Shown here piece after piece: positions 48,964-57,685 of a DNA stretch of 64,000 nt. The position numbers and the translations under genes were made by a program. Position 1 is the stretch's first letter. Every line of letters begins with the position of its first letter. The notes under the pieces are model-generated. The model did not search any database. It was not told the origin of the DNA and was given only the letters and a program-made list of their open reading frames with translations. This stretch comes from Comamonadaceae bacterium (lineage in GTDB: Bacteria; Pseudomonadota; Gammaproteobacteria; Burkholderiales; Burkholderiaceae_C), in contig JAJTEW010000009.1 in NCBI GenBank assembly GCA_021299875.1, forward strand, positions 1 to 64,000, in the 5' to 3' direction.

Positions 48964-49848
48964 ATGGAAATTTTTGGCGTTCCCTCAGGAGCCCTGTTTG
49001 GGCAATTGCTGATCGGACTGATCAACGGTTCGTTTTATGCGCTGCTCTCGCTGGGGCTGGCGGTGATCTTCGGCCTGCTCAACATCATCAACTTCACCCA
49101 TGGCGCCCAGTACATGCTGGGCGCCTTTGTGGCCTACCTGGGCATGCAAAAACTGGGGATGAATTACTGGGTCGCTCTGGTGGTCACACCGCTTGTGGTG
49201 GGGGCGACAGGGATGATCATTGAGCGCACCATGCTCAAGCAACTCTACAAATTGGACCACCTGTATGGTCTGTTGCTCACATTCGGATTGGCACTGATCA
49301 TCCAGGGCTTGTTCCGACACGAATTTGGCTCCTCAGGTATGCCATACCCCGTGCCCGAAGTCTTCAGGGGTGCGATCGACACCGGTTTCATGTTCTTGCC
49401 CAAATACCGAGCCTGGGTCATTGTGGCCTCTTTGGTGGTGTGTCTGGCCACTTGGTACGTGATTGAACGCACCAAGTTGGGCGCCTACTTGCGCGCCGCC
49501 ACCGAAAACCCCAGCCTGGTGCAATCCTTTGGCATCAACGTGCCACGCATGATCACCTTGACCTATGGCTTCGGCGTGGGCTTGGCTGCTTTGGCCGGCG
49601 TCATGGCCGCGCCCATTTACCAAGTCAACCCGACCATGGGCGCCGACCTCATCATTGTGGTCTTCGCCGTGGTGGTGATTGGCGGCATGGGCTCGATCAT
49701 GGGCGCCATCGTCACTGGATTTGGCTTGGGCCTGGTGGAAGGCCTGACCAAGGTCTTTTACCCCGAGGCTTCGGCCACCGTGATCTTTGTGATCATGACC
49801 ATCGTTCTGCTCCTCAAGCCCGCCGGCCTGTTCGGCACCCAGAAGTAA
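48964..49848 (+). CDS. livH: Branched-chain amino acid-type ABC permease (LivH)
   Basis: 294 residues, about eight membrane helices, with LLIGLINGSFYALLSLGLAV, the family NFTHGAQYMLGAF and ENPSLVQSFGIN segments. Forms the transmembrane channel with LivM, whose gene starts five bases later. Confidence 0.95.
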   Translation: MEIFGVPSGALFGQLLIGLINGSFYALLSLGLAVIFGLLNIINFTHGAQYMLGAFVAYLGMQKLGMNYWVALVVTPLVVGATGMIIERTMLKQLYKLDHLYGLLLTFGLALIIQGLFRHEFGSSGMPYPVPEVFRGAIDTGFMFLPKYRAWVIVASLVVCLATWYVIERTKLGAYLRAATENPSLVQSFGINVPRMITLTYGFGVGLAALAGVMAAPIYQVNPTMGADLIIVVFAVVVIGGMGSIMGAIVTGFGLGLVEGLTKVFYPEASATVIFVIMTIVLLLKPAGLFGTQK

Positions 49849-49852
49849 AGCC

Positions 49853-50812
49853 ATGTCGAACTCTGCAATGACCACTGTGACCTCTGGTTCCTCCCGCTCG
49901 CATTGGGTGGCGTTCGCCATCATGGTGCTGGCCCTTGCCATTGCCCCGATCTGGGTCTACCCAATCTTCTTGATGAAGGTGATGTGCTTTGCGCTGTTTG
50001 CTTGCGCCTTCAACTTGTTGTTGGGCTTTGGTGGCCTGCTGTCTTTTGGTCACGCCATGTTTTTGGGCACTGCCGGTTATGCGTCCGCGCATGCGGCCAA
50101 AGTCTGGGGTTTAACGCCCGAGCTGGCCGTTCTTTTCGGCACGCTGTGCTCCACCGCTTTGGCTTATGTGGTGGGCTCTTTGGCGATCCGCCGCCAAGGC
50201 ATTTACTTTGCGATGATCACCCTGGCTTTGGCCCAGATGATCTTCTTCTTCGCCTTGCAAGCCCCGTTCACAGGCGGTGAAGACGGTATCCAAAACGTGC
50301 CACGCGGCCATCTGTTTGGCCTGTTTGATCTGGCCGACAACATGAACATGTACATGTTTGTGTTCTCGATTTTCATCCTGGGTTTCTTGTTTGTCTGGCG
50401 CGTTATCCACTCGCCGTTCGGTCAAATCCTGAAGGCCATCCGCGAGCACCAGGACCGCGCCACCTCTTTGGGCTACGACACCGACAAATTCAAACTGCTG
50501 GCCTTCGTCATCTCGGGTGCCATCGCGGGCACAGCGGGCGCGACCAAATCGCTGGTGTTCCAGTTGGCATCACTCACCGATGTGCACTGGTCGATGTCGG
50601 GCGAAGTGGTGCTGATGACCCTGGTCGGCGGCATGGGGACTTTGTTTGGCCCCGTGGTCGGCGCCGCTGTGATCGTCAGCATGCAAAACTACTTGGCCCA
50701 ATTGGGTGCCTGGGTCACCATCATTCAGGGTGTGATCTTTGTGGTGTGTGTATTGGCCTTCCGACGCGGCATCATTGGCGAGATTGCCAACTGGATCAAA
50801 AAGCCCCTGTGA
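49853..50812 (+). CDS. livM: Branched-chain amino acid-type ABC permease (LivM)
   Basis: 319 residues of mostly membrane helices, with FNLLLGFGGLLSFGHAMFLG, RRQGIYFAMITLALAQM and the cytoplasmic ATPase-contact REHQDRATSLGYD. The last gene of the transporter; a hairpin terminator follows. Confidence 0.95.
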   Translation: MSNSAMTTVTSGSSRSHWVAFAIMVLALAIAPIWVYPIFLMKVMCFALFACAFNLLLGFGGLLSFGHAMFLGTAGYASAHAAKVWGLTPELAVLFGTLCSTALAYVVGSLAIRRQGIYFAMITLALAQMIFFFALQAPFTGGEDGIQNVPRGHLFGLFDLADNMNMYMFVFSIFILGFLFVWRVIHSPFGQILKAIREHQDRATSLGYDTDKFKLLAFVISGAIAGTAGATKSLVFQLASLTDVHWSMSGEVVLMTLVGGMGTLFGPVVGAAVIVSMQNYLAQLGAWVTIIQGVIFVVCVLAFRRGIIGEIANWIKKPL

Positions 50813-50883
50813 TGCTTGACGGACTGGGGCATGCCCCCAGTCATCCCAAGTGGGCACCGTACTTGATGGGTTCATGAAAGCCC

Positions 50884-50914
50884 AAAAAAAACCGCCCTGA
50901 TCGGCGGTTTTTTT
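50884..50914. terminator. Bidirectional terminator between livM and cupin gene
   Basis: ACCGCC (50891-50896) pairs with GGCGGT (50903-50908), extended by an A-run on the left and a T-run on the right, so it terminates transcription in both directions between convergent genes. Confidence 0.9.
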
Positions 50915-50942
50915 GGGCCATGGCCCAAGGTGTATGACCGAA

Positions 50943-51479
50943 TCAGCGCATGAAATTCTTCACGTAGTCCGCGCCCAAGCCCACAGCCTCAAAGTGGGCG
51001 CGGTATTTTTCGATGCGCGTGAACACGTCGTCATACCCTGTGGCGTTGCCTTGTGTGTCCACGTACATCAGGGCCCCATGCACAGTGAACATCGTCACCA
51101 TGTCTTGGCAATCGTCGGGCACCACCAAGGTGTGGGTTTCACCCGGCGGCTCATACACATAGCTGCCTTCTTCGGCCACCCAGTCGTGCTCCAGGTAGAG
51201 CCATTTGCCTCGTAAAACGTGCGCATGCACCATGCCTGAGTGGCGGTGACGCTGGAGCAAACCCGAGCGTTTGACCTTGAGCAGGTGCACATAAAAACCA
51301 CCGCTCACATTCAGGTGCAAAGGGCGCGACCAAATGCCCGGGGCAATGGGGGCCCACAAGCGCTCGTCTTCGGTTTGCACATTGAGTACCACCATGTCGG
51401 GCGACATGCCCCATGGCTGGGGTTTGGCATAAGGAACGCGGTCGTCGGCGGCCGTTGGTGGCGTGTGCTTGGTGCTCAT
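50943..51479 (-). CDS. Cupin, 2,4'-dihydroxyacetophenone dioxygenase-like
   Basis: 178 residues. Cupin motif 1 contains RHRHSGMVHAHVLRGKW (His ligands) and motif 2 lies around YEPPGETHTLVVP. The family includes 2,4'-dihydroxyacetophenone dioxygenase, a non-haem iron C-C cleaving enzyme, but activity on that substrate is not shown. Monocistronic; convergent with livM. Confidence 0.8.
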   Translation of the reverse strand: MSTKHTPPTAADDRVPYAKPQPWGMSPDMVVLNVQTEDERLWAPIAPGIWSRPLHLNVSGGFYVHLLKVKRSGLLQRHRHSGMVHAHVLRGKWLYLEHDWVAEEGSYVYEPPGETHTLVVPDDCQDMVTMFTVHGALMYVDTQGNATGYDDVFTRIEKYRAHFEAVGLGADYVKNFMR

Positions 51480-51593
51480 GGGTTGGCTGTGAACGGGTTA
51501 AAGAACACAGCTTAAAACAGCGCGCTTCGCTGGCCTGCACCATGTGTGACAGCCCTGAGCGCCATTGGCGCAAGGACGGAGCAGCCAAGGCCC

Positions 51594-52148
51594 TCAATGC
51601 CCTGCAAAAGACACCAAGGTGAACAGCTTCAGGCCGGTGGCCTTGATGCGCTCCGACCCGCCCAATTCGGGCAGGTCCACGATGGCGGCCCCCTCGATCA
51701 CGCTGGCCCCCAGTTTTTCCAACAATTATTTGCCCGCCATCATGGTGCCGCCAGTGGAAATCAAGTCATCCATCAGCAAGACCCGCTGGCCAGGCTTGAC
51801 AGCGTCGGTGTGCAGTTCGACAGTGGCGCTGCCGTACTCCAGCTCGTAGGTCTCTTCCACGGTGGTGAAGGGCAACTTGCCTTTTTTCCGGATGGGCACA
51901 AAGCCCAAACCCAACTCATAAGCCACCACCGAACCCAGGATGAAACCGCGCGCATCCAAGCCGGCCACCACATCGGGGCGCAAATCGGGCGCCATGTACC
52001 GGTGCACAAACGCATCGATCAGAACTCGGAACACCCGCGGGTCTTGCAACAAAGGGGTGATGTCGCGGAACTGAACGCCCGGTGCGGGCCAATCCGGCAC
52101 AGTGCGGATATGGCGCTTCAGATAGGCGTTGACGTTCAGATTGTCCAT
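51594..52148 (-). pseudogene. apt: Adenine phosphoribosyltransferase broken by an in-frame TAA
   Basis: The frame from the ATG at 52148 encodes 140 residues of Apt ([39 protein letters not shown]), through the PRPP loop [17 protein letters not shown], then meets TAA at 51726-51728. Reading on in the same frame gives 43 more family-like residues ([20 protein letters not shown] then [20 protein letters not shown]) ending at a TGA at 51594. The restored length of 184 fits Apt. One substitution (for example AAA to TAA at a Lys codon) would explain it. It is either a nonsense mutation with loss of the C-terminal strands or a base error. Confidence 0.88.
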
Positions 52149-52266
52149 GTCTTGGGCCCGCAGTGGGTGTCTTTGAATAAACCAGCCAGAAGGTTCACCG
52201 AGCGTGCCAATCGACTTGACCGGCAGGTCTGATGTTAACAAGGCGCCAAGCCCTCAAGCCGATAAA

Positions 52267-53253
52267 ATGACCCGCATGCTTGCCCACACCACCACCACCC
52301 TGCAACTCGCCCGCGAGACCCTCGACATTGAAGCGGCTGCACTGCTTCAACTCAAGGACCGTCTGGACGAGCGTTTCGTCCAAGCGGTCCACATGGTGCT
52401 GGCTGTGCAGGGCCGTGTGGTGGTCACAGGCATGGGCAAAAGCGGCCACATTGGTCGCAAGATCGCCGCTACGCTGGCCTCCACCGGCACACCGGCCATG
52501 TTTGTTCACCCCGGTGAGGCCAGCCACGGGGACTTGGGCATGATCAAAACCGTGGATGTGGTCTTGGCCATCTCCAACAGCGGTGAAAGCGACGAACTGG
52601 TGGCCATCTTGCCAGTGCTCAAGCGGCAAGGTGTGCCCTTGATTGCCATGACCGGTGGCATGCAGTCTTCTTTGGCGCGCCATGCCGATGTGGTGATTGA
52701 CTGCTCCGTGAGCAAAGAGGCCTGCCCCTTGAACCTTGCCCCCACGGCCAGCACCACGGCCCAGCTGGCCATGGGCGACGCTTTGGCGGTGGCCTTGTTG
52801 GATGCACGAGGCTTCAAGCCGGAAGACTTTGCACGCTCTCACCCTGGCGGCTCTTTGGGACGCAAGCTGCTGACGCATGTGGGCGATGTCATGCGCAAAG
52901 GCAACGATGTCCCGCAGGTGGCCCCCGATGCCGAATTCACCGCCCTGATGCGCGAGATGAGCAGCAAAGGTTTGGGCGCTGCCGCGGTCACCCACGCCAA
53001 CGGCCAAGTGTTGGGCGTGTTCACCGATGGCGACTTGCGCCGGCTGATTGAAAAAGGCGTGGACCTGCGCAGCCTGAAGGCGCACGAGGTGATGCACCCC
53101 AACCCGCGCACCATCCGGCACGACGCCCTGGCGGTCGAAGTGGCCGAAATGATGGAACTGCACCGCATCACCAGCATTTTGGTGGTCGATGCCGAAGGCG
53201 TGTTGTGCGGCGCCATCAACTCCAACGACCTCATGCGGGCCAAGGTGATTTGA
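52267..53253 (+). CDS. kdsD: D-arabinose 5-phosphate isomerase (KdsD/KpsF)
   Basis: 328 residues: an N-terminal SIS domain (VVVTGMGKSGHIGRKIAATL, HPGEASHGDLGMI, AISNSGESDEL) and two C-terminal CBS domains. Converts ribulose 5-phosphate to arabinose 5-phosphate, the first Kdo step for lipopolysaccharide. ATG at 52267 preferred, 52276 possible. Followed one base later by kdsC; divergent from apt. Confidence 0.95.
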   Translation: MTRMLAHTTTTLQLARETLDIEAAALLQLKDRLDERFVQAVHMVLAVQGRVVVTGMGKSGHIGRKIAATLASTGTPAMFVHPGEASHGDLGMIKTVDVVLAISNSGESDELVAILPVLKRQGVPLIAMTGGMQSSLARHADVVIDCSVSKEACPLNLAPTASTTAQLAMGDALAVALLDARGFKPEDFARSHPGGSLGRKLLTHVGDVMRKGNDVPQVAPDAEFTALMREMSSKGLGAAAVTHANGQVLGVFTDGDLRRLIEKGVDLRSLKAHEVMHPNPRTIRHDALAVEVAEMMELHRITSILVVDAEGVLCGAINSNDLMRAKVI

Positions 53254-53254
53254 C

Positions 53255-53833
53255 ATGCAAGCACTGACCCCCGCCCTGAATTACCCACCCGAGTTGCTGC
53301 TGCAAGCCCAGGGCGTTCGTATCGCGTTTTTTGACATCGACGGGGTGTTGACCGATGGGGGACTGTATTTTTCAGAAGCTGGCGAAACCCTCAAGCGCTT
53401 CAACACGCTGGATGGCCAAGGCCTGAAGCTGCTGCAAAAAGCAGGCATCACGCCGGTCGTCATCACAGGGCGTGACTCCGCCCCTTTGCGCCTGCGCCTT
53501 CAAGCCCTGGGCATCACCCATGCCCGCTTTGGCACCGAGGACAAACGACCCGCCGCCGAAGCGTTTTTGGATCAACTGGGAATGAACTGGTCGCAAGCGG
53601 CCGCTATCGGCGACGATTGGCCTGACCTGCCGGTGATGCAGCGGGCGGCCTTCGCCTGTGCCCCCGCGAACGCCCACGCCCAAGCCAAAGCACTGGCCCA
53701 CCACATCACGGCCGAACGCGGTGGCGAAGGTGCGGCGCGGGCATTTTGCGACTTGCTGCTGGTCGCAGGTGGGCACTACGCACGCTTGCTGTCCCAAATT
53801 GGAGTGAATGAGCACAAGGGCCCCTCTGCATGA
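53255..53833 (+). CDS. kdsC: 3-deoxy-D-manno-octulosonate 8-phosphate phosphatase
   Basis: 192-residue HAD phosphatase. Motif I is AFFDIDGVLTDGGLYF (residues 23-38) with both Asp residues, motif II is VVITGRDS, and the late metal motif is AIGDDWPDLPVM. Releases Kdo from its 8-phosphate. Overlaps lptC by four bases. Confidence 0.95.
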   Translation: MQALTPALNYPPELLLQAQGVRIAFFDIDGVLTDGGLYFSEAGETLKRFNTLDGQGLKLLQKAGITPVVITGRDSAPLRLRLQALGITHARFGTEDKRPAAEAFLDQLGMNWSQAAAIGDDWPDLPVMQRAAFACAPANAHAQAKALAHHITAERGGEGAARAFCDLLLVAGGHYARLLSQIGVNEHKGPSA

Positions 53834-54444
53834 GTGCCTGGATGCGTCTGCGCCGCACGCTGGACCGGCTCACCATTTACTTGCCATTGATCTTGTTTGG
53901 CGTGTTGGCACTGGGCAGTTGGTGGTTGGTGCGCAGCATGCCTGAATTGCTGCCCACAGGCACTGACAAACTGCTGCGTGTGGAGCCTGATTACCGGCTT
54001 GAAAAATTCACCGTCAAATCCTTTGACACTTCGGGTCGCCTGACCCGTGAGGTCAGCGGGCAAAGCGCCACACACTTTCCAGCCACGCAAGAACTGCACA
54101 TCCAGAACATCCGGATTTTTGCCGAAAACGACAAGGGCACACGCCTGCAGGCCAACGCCCGTCGGGGTGTGTCCAAAGAAACCGAACAGCAAATGGATCT
54201 GACTGGCGATGTGTTGGCGGTTCGAGCCGCTGATCACCAAGGGCCGCGCATGACGCTCAAAGGTGAGGCGGTCACAGCCCTGATGGACCAAGAGCGCTTG
54301 GTCTCTTCTGTGCCGGTTGAAATCGTCCGAGGGGGTGATGTCTTCACGGCACAAACCATGGACTTTGACACCCGCAGTGGCCTTTACGAACTGCAGGGCC
54401 GGGTGAAGTCGGTTTTGGCCCCTTCCTCAAAACCCCGACAATAA
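53830..54444 (+). CDS. lptC: LPS export protein LptC
   Basis: 204 residues. An N-terminal membrane helix (LTIYLPLILFGVLALGSWWL) anchors a periplasmic beta-jellyroll (TREVSGQSATHFPATQEL, MTLKGEAVTALMDQ). Works between LptFG and LptA in lipopolysaccharide transport. The expected downstream lptA-lptB-rpoN genes are absent: a terminator follows immediately. Confidence 0.9.
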   Translation: MSAWMRLRRTLDRLTIYLPLILFGVLALGSWWLVRSMPELLPTGTDKLLRVEPDYRLEKFTVKSFDTSGRLTREVSGQSATHFPATQELHIQNIRIFAENDKGTRLQANARRGVSKETEQQMDLTGDVLAVRAADHQGPRMTLKGEAVTALMDQERLVSSVPVEIVRGGDVFTAQTMDFDTRSGLYELQGRVKSVLAPSSKPRQ

Positions 54445-54446
54445 AA

Positions 54447-54469
54447 AAAGCCCTGCGAAGCAGGGCTTT
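54447..54469. terminator. Bidirectional terminator between lptC and RRM gene
   Basis: AAAGCCCTGC (54447-54456) and GCAGGGCTTT (54460-54469) form a ten-base stem with a GAA loop, preceded by an A-run that becomes a U-run for the leftward transcript. Lies between convergent genes. Confidence 0.88.
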
Positions 54470-54506
54470 GTGTGGGCGTCTGGCTGAGCATCAGCCGTGG
54501 CCAAGG

Positions 54507-55100
54507 TCAGTAACCGCCGCCGTAGCCGCCGCCACCTTCACGGCCACCGCCGCCTTCACGGCGACCACCGCCACCCCGAGGGCCTGCGCCATAGGGGCTA
54601 CGGAAACCACCGCCACCGCCTTCGCCGCCACCACCATAACCACCGCCGCCTTCACGGCGACCGCCGCCACCATAGCCGCCACCTTCACGGCCACCGCCGA
54701 AGCCACCGCCACCTTCGCGCGCGCCGCCATAACCACCACCGCCTTCGCGGGGACCGCCGTAACCGCCGCCACCTTCACGACGACCACCGCCGTAGCCGCC
54801 GCCGCCGCCACCGCCACCAAAGCCACCACCACCTGTGCGAGGAGGACGTGCTTCCATGGGGCGGGCTTCGTTGACCACCACATTGCGGCCACCCAAGGTC
54901 TGACCGTTCATGCCGTTGATGGCGGCTTGCGCCTCATCGTCGCTGCCCATTTCCACAAAGCCGAAGCCTTTGGAGCGACCCGTGTCACGTTCCATCATGA
55001 CTTTGGCGCTGGTCACCGCACCGAATTCACCGAAGGCTTGTTCTAAATCGTTGTCACGAACCGAGTAAGGCAGGTTGCCGACGTAAAGTTTGTTGCCCAT
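54507..55100 (-). CDS. Glycine-rich RRM RNA-binding protein
   Basis: 197 residues: one RNA-recognition motif with RNP2 KLYVGNLPYSV and RNP1 GRSKGFGFVEM, then about 110 residues of Gly/Arg/Tyr low-complexity sequence built on REGGGGYGG-type units. Such proteins are typically cold-induced RNA chaperones; the tail may promote condensation. GAGGAG precedes the ATG. The 229 bases upstream, before amt, are non-coding and may hold a long leader; a GGGGG/CCCCC hairpin near 55274-55286 is the only structure I see. Confidence 0.92.
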   Translation of the reverse strand: MGNKLYVGNLPYSVRDNDLEQAFGEFGAVTSAKVMMERDTGRSKGFGFVEMGSDDEAQAAINGMNGQTLGGRNVVVNEARPMEARPPRTGGGGFGGGGGGGGYGGGRREGGGGYGGPREGGGGYGGAREGGGGFGGGREGGGYGGGGRREGGGGYGGGGEGGGGGFRSPYGAGPRGGGGRREGGGGREGGGGYGGGY

Positions 55101-55329
55101 GAAAGGGACTCCTCAAAACACATGAAAAAAGCGATGGAGCTTCAACAACGCAATCGACATACCTGAAAACATCGTAAGGAAAGCGAAACTGATGGGGTCA
55201 CCGCAAACAAGACCTTGCGGCAACATGCCCCAAAGTCATCGAATTATGAGAGTGAAAACAAAGCAAAAGGCAAGGGGGAAACCCCCCAATACCTATTAAA
55301 AACGGGGCTTTCACTGGTTTTTTGTTGTT

Positions 55330-56538
55330 TTACCAACTCACCTCGCGGTCAGGGCTGGCGCTGATTTTGTGAATGCTCAAATCGGCACCGTCGTATTCCT
55401 CCTCTGGGCTGAGTTTCAGGCCCATGGTGATTTTCAAAACACCATAAATCAACAAACCGCCCAACAAAGCCCATGCCACGCCCAAGAAGGTGCCGATCAA
55501 CTGGGCCGTCAAATTAACCCCGCCCAAGCCACCCAAGCTGGTTGCACCGAAAATACCCGCCGCAATGCCGCCCCAAGCGCCGCAAATGCCATGCAAAGGC
55601 CAAACACCCAGCACGTCGTCAATCTTCCATTTGTTTTGGGTCAGGGTGAACATGACCACAAACAGGCCTCCGGCCACAGCCCCCACCGCCAGCGCACCAA
55701 ATGGGTGCATCAAGTCAGAGCCCGCACACACCGCGACCAAGCCGGCCAACGGCCCGTTGTGCACAAAGCCCGGGTCGTTCTTGCCCAAGACCAAAGCCGC
55801 CAAAGTCCCGCCCACCATGGCCATCAGCGAATTGACCGCCACCAAGCCTGACATTTTGTCCAGCGTCTGGGCACTCATCACATTGAAGCCAAACCAGCCG
55901 ACGATCAAAATCCATGAGCCCAAGGCCAGAAAAGGGATGCTTGAGGGCGGGTGCGCCGACACCACACCGTCCTTGCGGTAACGGTTGTAACGGGCGCCCA
56001 ACAACACCACGGCAGGCAAAGCGATCCAGCCGCCCATGGCATGCACCACCACCGAACCGGCAAAGTCATGGAACTCGTCGCCCGTGACCGCCTTGATCCA
56101 GGCTTGCACGCCAAAGTGCTGGTTCCAGGCGATGCCCTCAAAGAAGGGGTACACAAAGCCCACGATCACCGCAGTAGCGATCAACTGAGGCCAAAACTTG
56201 GCCCGCTCGGCAATGCCGCCCGAAATGATGGCGGGAATGGCCGCGGCAAAGGTCAGCAAAAAGAAAAACTTGACCAGGTCGTAGCCGTTCTTGGCGGCCA
56301 GCTGTTCGGCGCCTACAAAAAAGGTGGTGCCATAAGCCACGCTGTAGCCGACCACAAAATAAACCACGGTGGAGACCGAAAAGTCCACCAGGATCTTGAC
56401 CAAGGCGTTGACTTGGTTCTTTTTGCGAACAGTGCCCAGCTCCAAGAAGGCAAATCCGGCGTGCATGGCCAACACCATGATGCCACCCAACAAAATAAAT
56501 AGCGCATCCGCGCCCTGTTTCAGTGCTTCCACGATCAT
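55330..56538 (-). CDS. amt: Ammonium transporter (Amt family)
   Basis: About 402 residues, eleven membrane helices expected. The twin pore histidines lie in HDFAGSVVVHAMGG and in PLHGICGAWGG, both intact. The start may be the ATG at 56538 (MIVEALKQGADALF), giving no classical signal peptide, or an upstream ATG at 56583. No glnK is adjacent. Divergent from the GDT1-family gene. Confidence 0.92.
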   Translation of the reverse strand: MIVEALKQGADALFILLGGIMVLAMHAGFAFLELGTVRKKNQVNALVKILVDFSVSTVVYFVVGYSVAYGTTFFVGAEQLAAKNGYDLVKFFFLLTFAAAIPAIISGGIAERAKFWPQLIATAVIVGFVYPFFEGIAWNQHFGVQAWIKAVTGDEFHDFAGSVVVHAMGGWIALPAVVLLGARYNRYRKDGVVSAHPPSSIPFLALGSWILIVGWFGFNVMSAQTLDKMSGLVAVNSLMAMVGGTLAALVLGKNDPGFVHNGPLAGLVAVCAGSDLMHPFGALAVGAVAGGLFVVMFTLTQNKWKIDDVLGVWPLHGICGAWGGIAAGIFGATSLGGLGGVNLTAQLIGTFLGVAWALLGGLLIYGVLKITMGLKLSPEEEYDGADLSIHKISASPDREVSW

Positions 56539-56709
56539 CCTTTGCGTATTTTTGCTCTTGATTGGTGCATTTGAGGTTTTCAAACCCTAGGCGCACCAAA
56601 TCCAAGCAAGAAGCGCACCCAAAACGAACCCGATCCCATCCAGGCCCCAGCGTGGGTCACTTAAGATCAAGCCCTCTTGCAGACTCAACGGACACAACCC
56701 TGGTTTTTC

Positions 56710-57276
56710 ATGGAAGCATTCCTCGTCTCCACCGGCATCGTGGCTTTGGCTGAAATGGGCGACAAAACCCAATTGCTCTCTTTGGTGCTGGCCGCCCGTT
56801 TTCGCAAGCCCTGGCCCATCGTGTTGGGCATCTTGGTGGCCACACTGGCCAACCATGGCTTGGCTGGCGCCGTGGGCAGCTGGGTCACCACCGTGATGGG
56901 GCCCGATGTGCTGCGCTGGTTGCTGGGTGCGTCTTTCATTGCCATGGCGGCTTGGATGCTGATCCCCGACAAGCTGGACGACGACGAGGGCGACAGCGCT
57001 CCGCGCATGGGGGTTTTCCTGACCACCGTGGTGGTTTTCTTCTTGGCCGAGATGGGCGATAAGACCCAAATTGCCACCGTGATGCTGGCAGCCCAGTACA
57101 ACGCTTGGTTCGCCGTGGTGGCAGGCACCACGCTGGGCATGATGCTGGCGAACGCGCCCGTGGTGTGGTTTGGCGACGCCATCACCAAGCGGGTGCCGCT
57201 GCGCTTGGTGCACCTGATATCGGCAGGCATTTTTGCCGTGCTCGGCGTGATCGCGCTGTCAGGCTGGGGCGCTTAA
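56710..57276 (+). CDS. GDT1/TMEM165-family cation exporter
   Basis: 188 residues, six membrane helices in two repeats, each with the signature EMGDKTQ (VALAEMGDKTQLLSLVLAAR and FFLAEMGDKTQIATVMLAAQ). Family members export manganese or exchange Ca/Mn for protons. ATG at 56710 fits the family N-terminus. I looked for a yybP-ykoY manganese riboswitch upstream and did not find one. Confidence 0.92.
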   Translation: MEAFLVSTGIVALAEMGDKTQLLSLVLAARFRKPWPIVLGILVATLANHGLAGAVGSWVTTVMGPDVLRWLLGASFIAMAAWMLIPDKLDDDEGDSAPRMGVFLTTVVVFFLAEMGDKTQIATVMLAAQYNAWFAVVAGTTLGMMLANAPVVWFGDAITKRVPLRLVHLISAGIFAVLGVIALSGWGA

Positions 57277-57300
57277 ACAACGGCGGCGCGTGCGACGCCC

Positions 57301-57369
57301 AATCGCCCACGGGGTGGGCTCCTACAAACAGTCAGCGCAGTCCCTTGTAGGAGCGCACCCTGTGCGGGA
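57301..57369. repeat. REP-like inverted pair (BIME-type)
   Basis: Two head-to-head units: the left one (57301-57327) contains CCCACGGGGTGGGCTCCTACAA and the right one (57345-57369) begins TTGTAGGAGCGCACC. GCTCCTACAA and TTGTAGGAGC are perfect inverted copies, and each unit has its own small hairpin (CCCAC/GTGGG; GCGCAC/GTGCG). This looks like the REP elements of proteobacteria. No REP-associated transposase is in the window. Confidence 0.75.
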
Positions 57370-57374
57370 AGGTT

Positions 57375-57638
57375 TCAAGTGGGCGGCTGGCGCTTGTAAA
57401 TGACGTGGTAAACCCCCGCCACCAAAACTGCGCCGCCCAACACATTGCCCAAAATGACGGGCAACAAGTTGCTGAATATGCCGCTCCATGTGACGGCTGT
57501 GTCACCCGTCAGGCCGCCGTGTTGCAGCAGCATGGCCAGCGGCAGCGCCGCCATGTGGGCCTTGGCCTCGCCCACCGCCTCGACACGGCGGGCAATCTCA
57601 GCAGGGCTGTAGGCGTCCGAGCCATCAAGATCTGACAT
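57375..57638 (-). pseudogene. Formate/nitrite transporter with in-frame internal deletion
   Basis: 87 residues. The N-terminal part DAYSPAEIARRVEAVGEAKA resembles the start of FNT (FocA/NirC) proteins, and the C-terminal part SNLLPVILGNVLGGAVLVAG plus VYHVIYKRQ resembles the last helix. About 190 residues (most helices) that lie between them in the roughly 280-residue family are missing, without a frame change. CAGGAG precedes the ATG, so it may still be expressed, but it cannot form the pentameric channel. The REP-like pair lies six bases after its stop codon. Confidence 0.8.
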
Positions 57639-57672
57639 AGGGGCTCCTGACCGGGGTGAAATCGCTTCGTCT

Positions 57673-57678
57673 TATACT
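57673..57678 (+). promoter_or_regulatory. Probable -10 box for metX leader
   Basis: TATACT lies eight bases before the riboswitch P1 stem, placing the start of transcription near 57684. The -35 region is weak (CTGACC-like). Confidence 0.5.
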
Positions 57679-57685
57679 TGCGACA

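Noticed and set aside
54468..55046. Ala/Thr-rich open frame and apparent tandem repeats opposite the RRM gene
   Set aside because: The repeats come from Gly codons of the low-complexity tail on the minus strand. They are irregular and lack spacers, so they are not a CRISPR array or a separate gene.
56584..56709. Possible yybP-ykoY manganese riboswitch ahead of the GDT1-family gene
   Set aside because: None of the conserved loop sequences could be found in the 126 bases upstream.
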